Positions 11,078 through 20,270 of a DNA stretch of 64,000 bases are shown in pieces. A program made the translations under genes and the position numbers. Origin of the DNA: DATLLN01 sp963797175. Lineage in GTDB: Bacteria; Actinomycetota; Thermoleophilia; Gaiellales; JAICJC01. The notes below the pieces were generated by a model. It ran no database searches. It was not told the DNA's origin and saw nothing but the letters and a program-made list of their open reading frames with translations. Within the stretch, counting starts at the first letter, position 1. Each line of letters starts with the position of its first letter. The stretch spans positions 1 through 64,000 of the forward strand of contig CAWCOL010000007.1 of the NCBI GenBank assembly GCA_963797175.1, read 5' to 3'.

Positions 11078-12544
11078 TCAGCCCTCGCGGTCGCGCATGG
11101 CGGGGAAGAGGATGACCTCGCGGATGGAGTCGCTCGCGGTCAGCAGCATCATCAGGCGGTCGATGCCGATGCCGACGCCGCACGTCGGCGGCATGCCGTA
11201 CTCGAGCGCGAGCAGGTAGTCCTCGTCCATCGGCTGCGTGTCCTGGTCGCCGGCCGCGCGCAGCGCCGCCTGCTCGACGAACCGCGACCGCTGGTCGAGC
11301 GGGTCGTTGATCTCGCTGTAGCCGTTCGCGATCTCCATGCCGTTGCAGAACGCCTCGAAGCGCTCGACCACGGTCGGGTCGCCCGCCGAGCGCTTGGCGA
11401 ACGGCGACAGCTCGACCGGGTAGTCCGTCAGGAAGACGGGCGTTGTCACGGAAGGCTCGAAGAAGTGGGACAGCAGGTGGTCGACGCACTGGCCCCAGGT
11501 GTGGTCGTTCGACGCGTCCACCCCGCGGTCGTGCAGGAAGCGCTTGACGCGCTCCGGGTCGCGGTCCTCCATCGGGTCGATGCCGGACGCCTCGGCGACG
11601 GCCTCGCGGAACGTGCGCCGCGGCCACGGCGGCGTCAGGTCGAGCGGGCTGGCGGCCGCCGCGCCGGCCGCCGCCACGACCTGCTCGGTCAGCTCCATCC
11701 CGTCCCTGAAGTCGGCGTAGGCCTGGTACCACTCGAGCATCGTGAACTCGGTGTTGTGCTTGAAGCTGACGCCCTCGTTGCGGAAGTCCTTGCCCATCTC
11801 GTAGACGCGCTCCAGACCGCCGACGATCAGCCGCTTGAGGTACAGCTCGGTCGCGATCCGCAGGTAGAGCGTGCGGTCCAGCTCGTTGTGGTGCGTGGTG
11901 AACGGCCGGGCCAGGGCGCCGCCGTAGATCGGCTGCAGCACCGGCGTCTCCACCTCGACGAAGCCGCGCGCGTCCAGCGTGCGGCGCATCGCCGAGATCG
12001 CCCGCGAGCGGGCCACCGTCAGCGCGCGGGACTCCTCGCTGGTCAGCAGGTCGAGATAGCGCATGCGGTGGCGCAGCTCGACGTCGCGCAGCCCGTGCCA
12101 CTTCTCGGGCAGCGGGCGGAGGCACTTGGCGAGCAGCTCCCACGCCTCGACGCGCACCGAGAGCTCGCCCCGGCGCGAGCAGAACACCTCGCCGTCCACG
12201 CCCAGCACGTCGCCCAGGTCGAGCAGGTGGCTCAGCTGCTCGAACCGCGGCGTCGCGTCCAGCGTCGCGTGCAGCTGGATGCGGCCGCTGCGGTCGGCCA
12301 GGTCGAGGAACGCGGCCTTGCCGTGGCCGCGCCGGCCGGCGACGCGCCCGGCGATGCGGACGCGCTCACCGGTCTCGGCGCCCGCCTCGAGCTCGCCGAA
12401 GCGCTCGCGCACCGCGGCGATCTCGACGCGCCCTGGAAACGACGCCGGATAGGGGTCGTCGCCCGCGCTGCGCAGGCCATCGATCTTGGCCAGCCTGTCC
12501 GCCCGGATGTCGGACTCGGTGTCGTGTCTGGCACCCTCGGACAT
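11078..12544 (-). CDS. lysS: Lysyl-tRNA synthetase, class II
   Basis: 488 residues. It charges tRNA-Lys. The N-terminal OB-fold anticodon-binding domain covers about 60-150 (GERVRIAGRVAGRRGHGK, SGRIQLH). The class II catalytic core shows motif 2 as GKDFRNEGVSFKHNTEFTML and motif 3 as GVGIGIDRLMMLL near the C-terminus. ATG 12542-12544 starts 17 bp after the greA stop, so greA and lysS are probably one transcript, a common actinobacterial order. Confidence 0.96.
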   Translation of the reverse strand: MSEGARHDTESDIRADRLAKIDGLRSAGDDPYPASFPGRVEIAAVRERFGELEAGAETGERVRIAGRVAGRRGHGKAAFLDLADRSGRIQLHATLDATPRFEQLSHLLDLGDVLGVDGEVFCSRRGELSVRVEAWELLAKCLRPLPEKWHGLRDVELRHRMRYLDLLTSEESRALTVARSRAISAMRRTLDARGFVEVETPVLQPIYGGALARPFTTHHNELDRTLYLRIATELYLKRLIVGGLERVYEMGKDFRNEGVSFKHNTEFTMLEWYQAYADFRDGMELTEQVVAAAGAAAASPLDLTPPWPRRTFREAVAEASGIDPMEDRDPERVKRFLHDRGVDASNDHTWGQCVDHLLSHFFEPSVTTPVFLTDYPVELSPFAKRSAGDPTVVERFEAFCNGMEIANGYSEINDPLDQRSRFVEQAALRAAGDQDTQPMDEDYLLALEYGMPPTCGVGIGIDRLMMLLTASDSIREVILFPAMRDREG

Positions 12545-12561
12545 CGAGGGCGCAGTCTACG

Positions 12562-13038
12562 TCAGCCCGCTTTGATGGAGATGATCTTGAGCTTGATGGA
12601 GCCTGCGGGGGCGGCCACCTCGACCACCTCACCCTTCTTGTGACCGATCACGGCACGGCCGACGGGCGACTCGTTCGAGAGCTTGTTCTCCGTCGGGTCG
12701 GCCTCGGCCGATCCGACGATCTCGTACTCCTCGCTCTCACCGCCGTCCACGTACTTGACCTTGACCTTGGTGCCAACGCCGACGACATCGGTGCCGATGT
12801 CGGCGGTGTCGATGACACGCGCGGAGCGGAGCTGCTCCTTGAGCCGCGCGATCCGCGACTCCAGCAGCGCCTGCTCGTTCTTGGCGTCGTCGTACTCCGA
12901 GTTCTCGGAGATGTCGCCGAACTCGCGCGCCTCGCGGATGCGGTCGGCCACCTCCCTGCGCTTCACGGTCTCGAGCTCCTCGATCTGCTCCTTGAGCCTC
13001 TCGAAGCCCGCCTGTGTGAGGATGACGTCCTTCTCCAT
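12562..13038 (-). CDS. greA: Transcription elongation factor GreA
   Basis: 158 residues. It rescues backtracked RNA polymerase by stimulating transcript cleavage. An N-terminal coiled coil (residues 1-75) carries the acidic tip EFGDISENSEYDDAKNEQ, and the C-terminal FKBP-like domain ends with SPVGRAVIGHKKGEVV. ATG 13036-13038 was chosen because AAGGA is eight bases upstream; a GTG two codons earlier is less likely. First gene of the greA-lysS unit. Confidence 0.95.
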   Translation of the reverse strand: MEKDVILTQAGFERLKEQIEELETVKRREVADRIREAREFGDISENSEYDDAKNEQALLESRIARLKEQLRSARVIDTADIGTDVVGVGTKVKVKYVDGGESEEYEIVGSAEADPTENKLSNESPVGRAVIGHKKGEVVEVAAPAGSIKLKIISIKAG

Positions 13039-13261
13039 AACCACATTCCTTACCGTTGCTGTCCGGAGCTCCGTGCCCGTTCCGGTCTGGGGCGAAACGA
13101 TGGTGTCCCTTCCGGCAAAATGGCTCGTTTGCAGGAGATTTCCTGCCCCGCCGACACCGTGGGACGCGGGATTTTAGCCGCGCCGACCTGCCCGGTCAAG
13201 CGCGCGGCACCGTTATCGGCGGCGGCGGCCCCGACTTGAGTCTCGCTACCCTACGGCCGAC

Positions 13262-14329
13262 ATGAGCGCGCTCACCTCGCCCTGGCGGATCGGCCCCGTC
13301 GAGATCCCCTCGCGGATCGTGCTGGCGCCGATGGCGGGCGTCTCCGTGCAGGCGTTCCGCCGGCAGGGACGGCGATTCGGCGCCGGCCTGGTGTGCAGCG
13401 AGATGGTGTCCTCCTGTGGGCTCTCGCATGGCAACGAGCGCACGCTCGGCTACCTGCGCATCGCCCGCGACGAGCATCCGCTGGCCGTGCAGATCTTCGG
13501 CTCGGAGCCCGAGCGGATGGCCGAGGCCGCGGGCATGGTCGTTGCCGCCGGAGCAGACATCGTCGACATCAACTTCGGCTGCCCGGTGCGCAAGGTGACC
13601 AAGACCGGCGCAGGCGCGAGCGCGCTGGAGGACACCGCCCAGGCGTGCGAGATCGCCGGCGCGGTGGTCGAGGCCGTGGGCGTGCCGGTCACCGTCAAGA
13701 TGCGGCGCGGCCTGCGCAACGGCTCGCGCGCGGCGCTCGACCTCGGCCCCGCCCTGGAGGCGATCGGCGTCGCCGCCCTGACGCTGCACCCGCGCTCGGC
13801 CCAGCAGATGTACACCGGCCGCGCCGACCACGACCTGACCGCGGAACTGGTCGAGCGCGTCTCCATCCCCGTCATCGCCTCCGGAGACATCACCGACCGG
13901 GTTGAGGCCGAGGAGGTGCTGGCCCGCACCGGCGCCGCCGCCGTGATGGTCGGCCGCGGCGCCCAGGGCCGGCCGTGGGCGCTGAGCGAGATGGCCGGGC
14001 TGCCCAGCGCCAGCCCCGACCGTGCCGAGGTCGTCGCCGAGCTGGTGCGCTTCATGCGCGAGGTCGTGCGCGAGATGGGCGAGGAGCGCGCGACCAGGTT
14101 CCTGCGCAAGTTCTACGGCTGGTACGTCCGCGGCCTGGACGGCGCGCGCGAGCTGCGCGCCGCGCTGACGCAGGCGCCGTCCGTCGAGCTGGCCGAGCAC
14201 GCGCTGCTGGAGGCCTGCCCCGAGGCGCTGCCGCTGATCCGCCGCCACGAGCAGGAGACGGCGCTGCTCCCCGACTCGGCCACCGACCGCCTGCTCGACC
14301 TCCCCATCTCGATCTACGGCGGCGGGTAG
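13262..14329 (+). CDS. dus: tRNA-dihydrouridine synthase (DusB-like)
   Basis: 355 residues. An FMN-dependent TIM barrel that reduces uridines in tRNA D-loops. The FMN and substrate motifs are seen: LAPMAGVSVQAFR, VDINFGCPVRKVTK with catalytic Cys107, VTVKMRRG, LTLHPRSAQQMYTG, and VMVGRGAQGRPW. The C-terminal helical tRNA-binding domain follows. A TACCCT box 9 bp before the ATG suggests a leaderless transcript. It ends in a terminator shared with the convergent gene. Confidence 0.92.
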   Translation: MSALTSPWRIGPVEIPSRIVLAPMAGVSVQAFRRQGRRFGAGLVCSEMVSSCGLSHGNERTLGYLRIARDEHPLAVQIFGSEPERMAEAAGMVVAAGADIVDINFGCPVRKVTKTGAGASALEDTAQACEIAGAVVEAVGVPVTVKMRRGLRNGSRAALDLGPALEAIGVAALTLHPRSAQQMYTGRADHDLTAELVERVSIPVIASGDITDRVEAEEVLARTGAAAVMVGRGAQGRPWALSEMAGLPSASPDRAEVVAELVRFMREVVREMGEERATRFLRKFYGWYVRGLDGARELRAALTQAPSVELAEHALLEACPEALPLIRRHEQETALLPDSATDRLLDLPISIYGGG

Positions 14330-14334
14330 GCGGA

Positions 14335-14365
14335 GGTCCGGGGCGGACATCGCCCGCCCCGGACC
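14335..14365. terminator. Bidirectional hairpin terminator
   Basis: A perfect 12-bp stem, GGTCCGGGGCGG (14335-14346) with its complement at 14354-14365 and a 7-base loop. It lies between the convergent ends of dus (14329) and the CU044_5270-type gene (14374) and could serve both. Confidence 0.75.
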
Positions 14366-14373
14366 CGTCGCCG

Positions 14374-15363
14374 TCAGCCGGTCTTGGTCGTCGCGGCGTC
14401 CATCACCGACTGCGAGACGTGCGGCCGGTGGCCGACGATCGTCCACCGCGAGTAGCCTCCGTCGCCCTCGGAGAGCAGCTGGCCGGTGTGAGGGTCGAAG
14501 ATCAGGAACTGGCCCGCCGAGCGCACCTCCAGGCCGGGACGGCCCAGCGGATCCGTGACGCGGCCGACCAGGGTGATCCCGGGCAGGCGGCTGAGCACGG
14601 TATAGAAGGCCGCTGCCACCTGCGGGCTCAGAGGCGCCGCCCGCATGATGTCGCCGACGACCACGAACATCTCCGCGTGCAGCGGTACGCTCGTCCCCTC
14701 GGCGCGCGCCCTGACGATCGCCTCCAGGCGGTCGGGATCTCTGGGCAACGCCCGCACCTGGCTCAACGACATGCCGCCGAACGACCAGCCCGAGGTGCGG
14801 CCCGGCGGGAAGTACTCGAGGTGGGTCGGGAAGGGGTGCCGCGGCGTGGAGCCCGGATAGAGGCCCGCCGAGAGGTCGTGCTTCACCTGGGCGTTGCGGT
14901 AGACGACCCTCCCCACGGTGGTCGTCCGCACGGCCGAGCCGTCGGCGCCGATGAACATCTCGCTCGTGATCCGCGCCCTCACCGTCCAGTTTCGCGGCGG
15001 TGGCCCGCACGACGTCATGCACGACTCGGAGCCGATGGCGGTGCCGGCCGGGTGCATGCGCGCCATCCAGCCCATCTCGGTGTCGGTGAAGTGGTAGAAG
15101 TGCCCCGGGCCGGGGACGCCCAGCGTGGGCTGGCCGGCGGCGTTGATGGCCGCGCGCCGCAGCGCGGCAGCGGCGGCGGTGTCGCCGCCGCCCGACGGCA
15201 GCAGGATGGCGACCGCGGCCAGGCCGGCCGCGGCGACGAGCGCGAGGCCGCCGAGCCGCAACCGTCGCCGCGACCTGCGGGCGCGGCGCGTCTCGGCCCC
15301 CGCGGCGCGCATCAGATCCGTGCGGATCGCGATCAGGTGGGTGGGTGTGTGCTCCACGGTCAT
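14374..15363 (-). CDS. CU044_5270-type membrane-anchored protein, partner of the ECF sigma factor
   Basis: 329 residues. A short cytoplasmic N-terminus is followed by an Arg-rich stop (RRARRSRRRLR) and one membrane helix (LGGLALVAAAGLAAVAILL, around residues 43-61); the rest is extracytoplasmic. This layout and the 4-bp overlap with the upstream sigma factor gene match the CU044_5270 family. A regulatory, anti-sigma-like role is inferred from that linkage, but no zinc anti-sigma HxxxCxxC motif is visible. ATG 15361-15363 overlaps the sigma stop as ATGA. Confidence 0.75.
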   Translation of the reverse strand: MTVEHTPTHLIAIRTDLMRAAGAETRRARRSRRRLRLGGLALVAAAGLAAVAILLPSGGGDTAAAAALRRAAINAAGQPTLGVPGPGHFYHFTDTEMGWMARMHPAGTAIGSESCMTSCGPPPRNWTVRARITSEMFIGADGSAVRTTTVGRVVYRNAQVKHDLSAGLYPGSTPRHPFPTHLEYFPPGRTSGWSFGGMSLSQVRALPRDPDRLEAIVRARAEGTSVPLHAEMFVVVGDIMRAAPLSPQVAAAFYTVLSRLPGITLVGRVTDPLGRPGLEVRSAGQFLIFDPHTGQLLSEGDGGYSRWTIVGHRPHVSQSVMDAATTKTG

Positions 15364-15911
15364 GCTCCCTGGAATCGGTGGTTGAGGGTGCGCAGCGCGC
15401 GTGAGACCCGCATCCGGGCGGCGCGCGGGGTGCACTCCAGACGAGATGCGATCTCGTCGTAGGCAAGCTGACCGACGACCCGCAACTCGAGCGCCTGGCG
15501 CTGATCCGGCGGGAGATCGTCAACCGCAGACAGGACATCCGGGCCGAGTTGCGCCGCGCAGATGCGGGCGTCGGCCTCGTCGTAGTCCGAGGGTGTGTAG
15601 CCGGCGAGGGGAACCCCGAGGCGCTCCCTGGCCTCGGTCTCCACTCGGCGGCGGTGCCAGTAGCGGCACAGCAGGTTCTTGGCGATGCCATACAGCCAGG
15701 GAGCGGCCGAGCCGTCCCGCTGGTCGGTGAACCTGCGCCTGCCCCGCCACGCCTGCGCGAACGTCTCGGCGGTCAGGTCGGCCGCCTCCGCGGGCTGTAC
15801 GCCCTGCCGCCGGTACCAGGCGTCAACCGGCACGGCGTAGCGGTCGAACAGCTCGCCGAAGCTGGCGTGGTCGGTGCGGGCGGCCCTGATCAGCTGTGCA
15901 TCGGTTCGCAT
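15360..15911 (-). CDS. ECF-family RNA polymerase sigma factor
   Basis: 183 residues, the right size for an extracytoplasmic-function sigma factor with only regions 2 and 4. Region 2 includes FGELFDRYAVPVDAWYRR, DLTAETFAQAWRGRRRF and WLYGIAKNLLCRYWHRRR; region 4 is DDLPPDQRQALELRVVGQL with the helix-turn-helix YDEIASRLECTPRAARMRV. It is translationally coupled to the membrane protein gene at 14374-15363, which probably controls it. Target promoters were not searched. Confidence 0.9.
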   Translation of the reverse strand: MRTDAQLIRAARTDHASFGELFDRYAVPVDAWYRRQGVQPAEAADLTAETFAQAWRGRRRFTDQRDGSAAPWLYGIAKNLLCRYWHRRRVETEARERLGVPLAGYTPSDYDEADARICAAQLGPDVLSAVDDLPPDQRQALELRVVGQLAYDEIASRLECTPRAARMRVSRALRTLNHRFQGA

Positions 15912-16009
15912 GTCGGTTCATGCACCGGCGGCGGAAAGTGCCACACCCTGCGCGCACCGGTGGCCGCCCGCCACCCTATCGGGCGCGGGGCACGTGGCAG
16001 GATGCGGCC

Positions 16010-16549
16010 GTGGATCCGCCGTTCACCATCCGCGCCGAGCACCCCGGCGACGCCGATGCCATCGACGCGGTGGTGGACGCCGCGTTCGGCGACGAGGGCC
16101 CTGACGTCGTCCGGCTGGTCGCGGCGATCCGCGCGTCGGAGCACTACGAGGCGGAGCTGGAGCTGGTGGCGGAGGACGGCACCGGGATCCTCGGCCACGT
16201 CATGCTCAGCTGGGTCGGGCTGGAGAGCCCGGCACGCGACCGGGTGCTGATCCTGAGCCCGATGTCGGTGCGGCCAGATCGCCAGCGGCAGGGCATCGGC
16301 GGCGCGCTGATCGTGGCCGTGCTCGACCGTGCCGAACAGCGCGGCGAGCCGGTCGTGATGGTCGAGGGCATCCCCGCCTACTACCCGCGGTTCGGCTTCG
16401 AACGCGCGCCCGAGCTCGGGTTCGAGCCGCCCTACGCGGGCATCCCCGACGGTGCCTTCATGGCGCGGCGGCTGCGCTCGTGGGACGCGGCGATCGCCGG
16501 CCGGATCGTCTACCCGCCGGCGTTCGACGACGTCGCCCACGGCGACTGA
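16010..16549 (+). CDS. GNAT-family N-acetyltransferase (YhbS-like)
   Basis: 179 residues from GTG 16010, preceded by AGGA at a good distance. The acetyl-CoA binding loop is SVRPDRQRQGIGGALI, followed by the YhbS-type signature VVMVEGIPAYYPRFGFERA. The substrate is unknown; relatives are simply called N-acetyltransferases. Monocistronic between the sigma operon and the DUF6188 gene. Confidence 0.85.
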   Translation: MDPPFTIRAEHPGDADAIDAVVDAAFGDEGPDVVRLVAAIRASEHYEAELELVAEDGTGILGHVMLSWVGLESPARDRVLILSPMSVRPDRQRQGIGGALIVAVLDRAEQRGEPVVMVEGIPAYYPRFGFERAPELGFEPPYAGIPDGAFMARRLRSWDAAIAGRIVYPPAFDDVAHGD

Positions 16550-16586
16550 TGCATCCCGGTGAGCCGCTGCGCCGTATCCTCAGGCG

Positions 16587-17012
16587 ATGCAGCAGCACGA
16601 CGCCGCGACGGGGACCGCCGAGCTGGCCGGCCGCACGGTCGACCGGGTGAGCGTGGACTACCAGTTCCGGCTGGTGCTGCCGCCGGTGCCTCCGGGCCGC
16701 TCCGCCGACGTCGTCGAGGTCGTGATCGAGACGCCGTTCGCGTACCGTGACGCGCTCGGCAAGAACCACGTCCTCGATCCCCAGGAGGACCGGCCCACGC
16801 TGGGCATCGCGCTCGGGCTGTTCGGGACGACCGTGTCCGATGCCTCGGTCGGGGCGGACGGCACGCTGGCGATCGCGTTCGAGGACGGTAGCTCGGTGAC
16901 GGTGCGGCCGCATCCGCGCTACGAGGCGTGGCAGCTCGCGTGGCCCGACGGCCGGCTGCTGGTCTGCCCGGCGGGCGGCGGCGAGCCGGCGGCGTGGCAG
17001 CCTCCGGGCTGA
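16587..17012 (+). CDS. DUF6188 family protein
   Basis: 141 residues with no signal peptide or membrane helix. The order of segments (GRTVDRVSVDYQFRLVL, VVIETPFAYRD, ALGLFGTTV, VRPHPRYEAWQLAWPDG, LVCPAGGGEPAAW) fits the DUF6188 family, whose function is unknown. A TATCCT box ends six bases before the ATG, so the transcript is likely leaderless. Confidence 0.75.
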   Translation: MQQHDAATGTAELAGRTVDRVSVDYQFRLVLPPVPPGRSADVVEVVIETPFAYRDALGKNHVLDPQEDRPTLGIALGLFGTTVSDASVGADGTLAIAFEDGSSVTVRPHPRYEAWQLAWPDGRLLVCPAGGGEPAAWQPPG

Positions 17013-17059
17013 GCAGCCAGCTCGTTTCCGCGACGGGCGCGTCGGGTACGGTCCGGCGC

Positions 17060-17458
17060 ATGGACAGCCACACGATCGTCAATCTGGCGGAGGTCGAGGA
17101 CTCGGCGCCGAAGTTCGGCTACGGCGAGATCCACGAGGCACGCTTCGCCACCAAGCCGCTCGGGGCCGAGCAGACCGGCCTCGCGTACTACCTGATCAAG
17201 CCCGACCAGCGCCAGCCGTTCGCCCACCGGCACGACCAGCAGGAGGAGCTGTACGTCCTGCTGTCGGGCACGGCGGTCGTCCATCTGGACGACGAGGCGG
17301 TCGAGCTGAAGCCGATGGACGCCGTGCGCGTGGCGGGCAGCGTCACGCGCCACTTCGACGCCGGCCCGGACGGCGCGGAGATCCTCGCGTTCGGGGCGCC
17401 CGCGGTGACCGAGGGCAAGAACGACGCGGAGATGGTGCAGCTCGACGGCGGCGGCTAG
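17060..17458 (+). CDS. Cupin-fold protein
   Basis: 132 residues, one conserved cupin barrel: motif 1 is FAHRHDQQEELYVLLSG (His-X-His plus Glu) and motif 2 is VRVAGSVTRHFDAG. The pattern allows metal binding, but substrate and reaction cannot be told. Start ATG 17060 follows a TACGGT box by seven bases. Its last four bases overlap the convergent cytochrome gene. Confidence 0.85.
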   Translation: MDSHTIVNLAEVEDSAPKFGYGEIHEARFATKPLGAEQTGLAYYLIKPDQRQPFAHRHDQQEELYVLLSGTAVVHLDDEAVELKPMDAVRVAGSVTRHFDAGPDGAEILAFGAPAVTEGKNDAEMVQLDGGG

Positions 17459-17805
17459 ATCCGCCGGTTCGCGACCAGGTAGACCACGACCGCCTGGATC
17501 TGGGCATCGGTCAGCTTGCCCTGGAACCCCGGCATCGTGCCGCTGCCGTTCCGCACCTGCTGCTCGGCGAAGAATCCGGGCAGCCGGATCGTATCGAGGT
17601 TCGGGCCGGTGGTTCCCCTCGCGCCGGCCGCCGCCAGCGTGTGGCAGCGCGCGCAGTTGGCCGTGAACACCTGGGCGCCCAGCCGCAGCCGCGCCTGCGT
17701 GGGCGGCGGCAGCGTGGTGACGACCGTCGAGCCACCGCCGGAGGAGCCGCCGCACGCCGCGGCAGCGATGGCCAGCAGGGCGAGCGCAGCACCCGCCCGC
17801 CGCAT
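17455..17805 (-). CDS. Lipoprotein cytochrome c (class I, single haem)
   Basis: 116 residues. A lipoprotein signal (LALLAIAAAAC, lipid-modified Cys18) and a Gly/Ser linker lead to a small cytochrome c domain. Haem is attached through CARCH (Cys51, Cys54, His55), and the sixth ligand is Met91 in SGTMPGF. It resembles small electron carriers linked to terminal oxidases or alcohol dehydrogenases; no such partner lies next to it, although the CtaG assembly factor is at 58453-59199. Confidence 0.88.
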   Translation of the reverse strand: MRRAGAALALLAIAAAACGGSSGGGSTVVTTLPPPTQARLRLGAQVFTANCARCHTLAAAGARGTTGPNLDTIRLPGFFAEQQVRNGSGTMPGFQGKLTDAQIQAVVVYLVANRRI

Positions 17806-17893
17806 TTCCGAGCGTGGCTCGGCACGGGTCGGGGGCGATCCGTGAGGGTCGTGACGGGTTCGGCGCACTTCCGTGAGGTTGGTGTGACGGGGC

Positions 17894-17924
17894 CTGTCCC
17901 TCCGAGGGCCGAAAAAGGGGACAG
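17894..17924. repeat. GGGACAG/CTGTCCC inverted repeat
   Basis: CTGTCCC at 17894-17900 pairs with GGGACAG at 17918-17924, with 17 bases between including an A5 run. It lies in the 177-bp space between the cytochrome gene start (17805) and the PhyH gene start (17983). It could be a terminator-like or dispersed repeat element. Confidence 0.45.
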
Positions 17925-17982
17925 TCCCGGTATCGTCGCCGATCGGGCGGCCGGCGCGCCCGCCGCGATCTACGATGCGCCG

Positions 17983-18774
17983 GTGCTCGACCAGGCCGTG
18001 ATCGATGACTTCCGCCGGGACGGCGCGGCCTGCGTCCGCGGCCTGCTCAGCTCCGCGGAGATCGACGAGATCCGCGCCGGCATCGACCGAAACCTCGCCG
18101 ATCCCAGCGACCGCGCACTGGTTGCCAGCCGCGAGGACGATCCCGGCCGCTTCTTCGAGGACTTCTGTAACTGGTCGCGGATCCCGGAGTTCGAGGCGGT
18201 GATCCGCGAGTCCGGCATCGCCCCGGCCGCCGCGGAGCTGATGGGCAGCCGCGAGGTGCGGCTGTTCCACGACCACGTGCTGGTCAAGGAGGCGGGCACG
18301 CGGCAGCGGACGCCCTGGCACCAGGACCAGCCCTACTACAACGTCGACGGCGCCAACACCTGCAGCGTGTGGATCCCGGTCGATCCGGTGCCTCGGGAGG
18401 CGACACTCGAGTTCGTCGCCGGCTCGCACCTCGGCCCCTGGCTGATGCCGCGCACGTTCATGGACGGTGACGCGAAATGGTTCCCCGAGGGCACGCTGGC
18501 CGACCTGCCCGACATCGAGGCCGACCGCGACGCCTTCCCGATCGTCGGCTGGGCGCTCGAGCCGGGCGACGCGGTCTTCTTCAACATGCTGACCCTGCAC
18601 GCCGCCGGCGGAAGCCCCGGCCGCCGCCGCGCCTTCTCGGTGCGAATGCTCGGCGACGGCGTCACGCACGCGCCGCGGCGCTGGACGACCTCGCCTGCCT
18701 TCCCCGGCCTCGAGGACGAGCTGCCGGCCGGCGCGCCGATGGCGCACCCGCTCTTCCCCGTGCTCCTGCCCTAG
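17983..18774 (+). CDS. Phytanoyl-CoA dioxygenase (PhyH) family Fe(II)/2-oxoglutarate oxygenase
   Basis: 263 residues. The iron-binding triad is His113 and Asp115 in TPWHQDQPYYN and His206 in TLHAAGGS; the Arg in GRRRAF would bind 2-oxoglutarate. Family members hydroxylate very varied substrates, so the target is unknown. GTG 17983 is chosen because a TACGAT box ends six bases before it and the protein then begins with VLDQAVIDDFRRDG, the normal family start. Overlaps the convergent ABC ATPase gene by 4 bp. Confidence 0.85.
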   Translation: MLDQAVIDDFRRDGAACVRGLLSSAEIDEIRAGIDRNLADPSDRALVASREDDPGRFFEDFCNWSRIPEFEAVIRESGIAPAAAELMGSREVRLFHDHVLVKEAGTRQRTPWHQDQPYYNVDGANTCSVWIPVDPVPREATLEFVAGSHLGPWLMPRTFMDGDAKWFPEGTLADLPDIEADRDAFPIVGWALEPGDAVFFNMLTLHAAGGSPGRRRAFSVRMLGDGVTHAPRRWTTSPAFPGLEDELPAGAPMAHPLFPVLLP

Positions 18775-20270
18775 CCGAGGTCGATGCGCCGGTCGGCGTG
18801 ATCGATCAGGAGCGTGTCGTGGGTGGCGCAGACGACGGCGATGCCCCGCTCGTGCGCCGCCCGCGCCAGCAGCAGCGCGACCGGCCCGGCGCTCGCGCGG
18901 TCGAGGCGCGACGTCGGCTCGTCCACCAGCAGCAGGTCGGGCTCGCCCACCAGCGCGCGGGCGATGGCCGTGCGCTGCCGCTCCCCCGCCGAGAGGCGGG
19001 CGACCCGCTGGTCGGCCCGCTCGGTCAGCCCCAGCCCGGCCAGCAGCTCGTACGCCCGCGGCTCCGGATCGGGAACGCCCCGCACCGAGCCGGCCAGGGC
19101 AACGTTCTCGACCGCGCTCAGGAACGAGACCAGCCCCGGGTCCTGCCCGACCAGCGCAACGTGGCCGCGGCGCAGCGCCGCCAGGGCCGAGCGGTCGAGC
19201 GCCTTCAGCGATGTGCCGCAGACGACGACGTCGCCGGCCCCGGGCCGCTCCAGGCCGGCCAACAGGTGGAGCAGCGTGCTCTTGCCGCTGCCCGACCGCC
19301 CCACCACCGCCGTCAGCAACCCGCGCGGGAAGGTCGCGGAGAACCCGTCGAACACGGCCCGCGTGCCGTAGCCCTTGGTGACCGCCACCAGCTCTGCGAC
19401 GGTCTCGCCCGCGCCCTGGGCAGGAGCGGGCGGCGGCGGCACCGGCTCGGGCGCCTTGCGCGCCGCCGCCTCGAGCACGAGCTCACCTTCCTCCTGGCGG
19501 GCCCGAACGTGGGTGATGCCGTCGAGCAGCTCGCCGGGCAGGTGCACCCAGCCGCCGCGGCCCACCACCAGCGCCTCGCCGCCGTCGACCGACTCCTGGC
19601 TGAGGCGGCCGTCGCGGATCCGCACCACCCGGTCGGCGATCTGCTCGCTGCCGGGATCGTGGCTGACCACGACCGCGGTGCCGCCGGTCTCGCGCACCAG
19701 CTCGCGGATCAGCCGGTACACCTCTGCCGCGTTGACGGCGTCGAGCTCGCCCGAGGGCTCGTCGGCGAGCAGCAGCCGCGGGCGATGCGCGAGCGCGGCG
19801 CACAGCGCGACCCGCTGCTGCTGTCCGCCCGACAGCTCGGACGGCAGCGCGCCGGCCGCGTCGCCGAGGCCCACCGCGTCCAGCAGCTCGTCTGCCCGCG
19901 TCCGCCGGGTGGCCCGGTCGACGCCGCGCAGCGCCTGCTGGAGCGCGATCACCTCGCCGCAGGGCAGGTCGGGCGGCAGCGCCCGGTCGTAGTGCTGATC
20001 GACCAGGCCCAGGTTCCGCGCGCGGAACTCGGCGGCGCGGCGGCCGCGCAGGTGCACGACATCCTCCCCCAGCACCCGGGCGATCCCGGCCGAGGGCGCC
20101 TCCAGCGCCGCGAGGATTCGCAGCAGCGTGCTCTTGCCCGAGCCGCTGGGCCCGAGCACGACCACGACCTGGCCGTCGGGCACCTCCAGCGTCAGCCCCT
20201 GGAGCGCCGCCGCGTCGCCCTCCGGCGTGCGGTGGATGCGGAAGACGTCGCGCATGCTGACCGCGCTCAC
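18771..20270 (-). CDS. ABC exporter ATPase with two fused nucleotide-binding domains (MacB/LolD-like)
   Basis: 499 residues containing two complete ATPase domains. The first has Walker A GPSGSGKSTLL, signature LSGGQQQRVA and Walker B LLLADEPSGELD; the second has GRSGSGKSTLL, a modified signature LSAGERQRTA and LLLVDEPTSRLD. A Pro-rich linker (PVPPPPAPAQG) joins them. GTG 20268-20270 overlaps the permease stop as GTGA. Normally two separate LolD-type subunits serve one FtsX-type permease pair; here both are one chain matching a single large permease. Confidence 0.9.
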   Translation of the reverse strand: MSAVSMRDVFRIHRTPEGDAAALQGLTLEVPDGQVVVVLGPSGSGKSTLLRILAALEAPSAGIARVLGEDVVHLRGRRAAEFRARNLGLVDQHYDRALPPDLPCGEVIALQQALRGVDRATRRTRADELLDAVGLGDAAGALPSELSGGQQQRVALCAALAHRPRLLLADEPSGELDAVNAAEVYRLIRELVRETGGTAVVVSHDPGSEQIADRVVRIRDGRLSQESVDGGEALVVGRGGWVHLPGELLDGITHVRARQEEGELVLEAAARKAPEPVPPPPAPAQGAGETVAELVAVTKGYGTRAVFDGFSATFPRGLLTAVVGRSGSGKSTLLHLLAGLERPGAGDVVVCGTSLKALDRSALAALRRGHVALVGQDPGLVSFLSAVENVALAGSVRGVPDPEPRAYELLAGLGLTERADQRVARLSAGERQRTAIARALVGEPDLLLVDEPTSRLDRASAGPVALLLARAAHERGIAVVCATHDTLLIDHADRRIDLG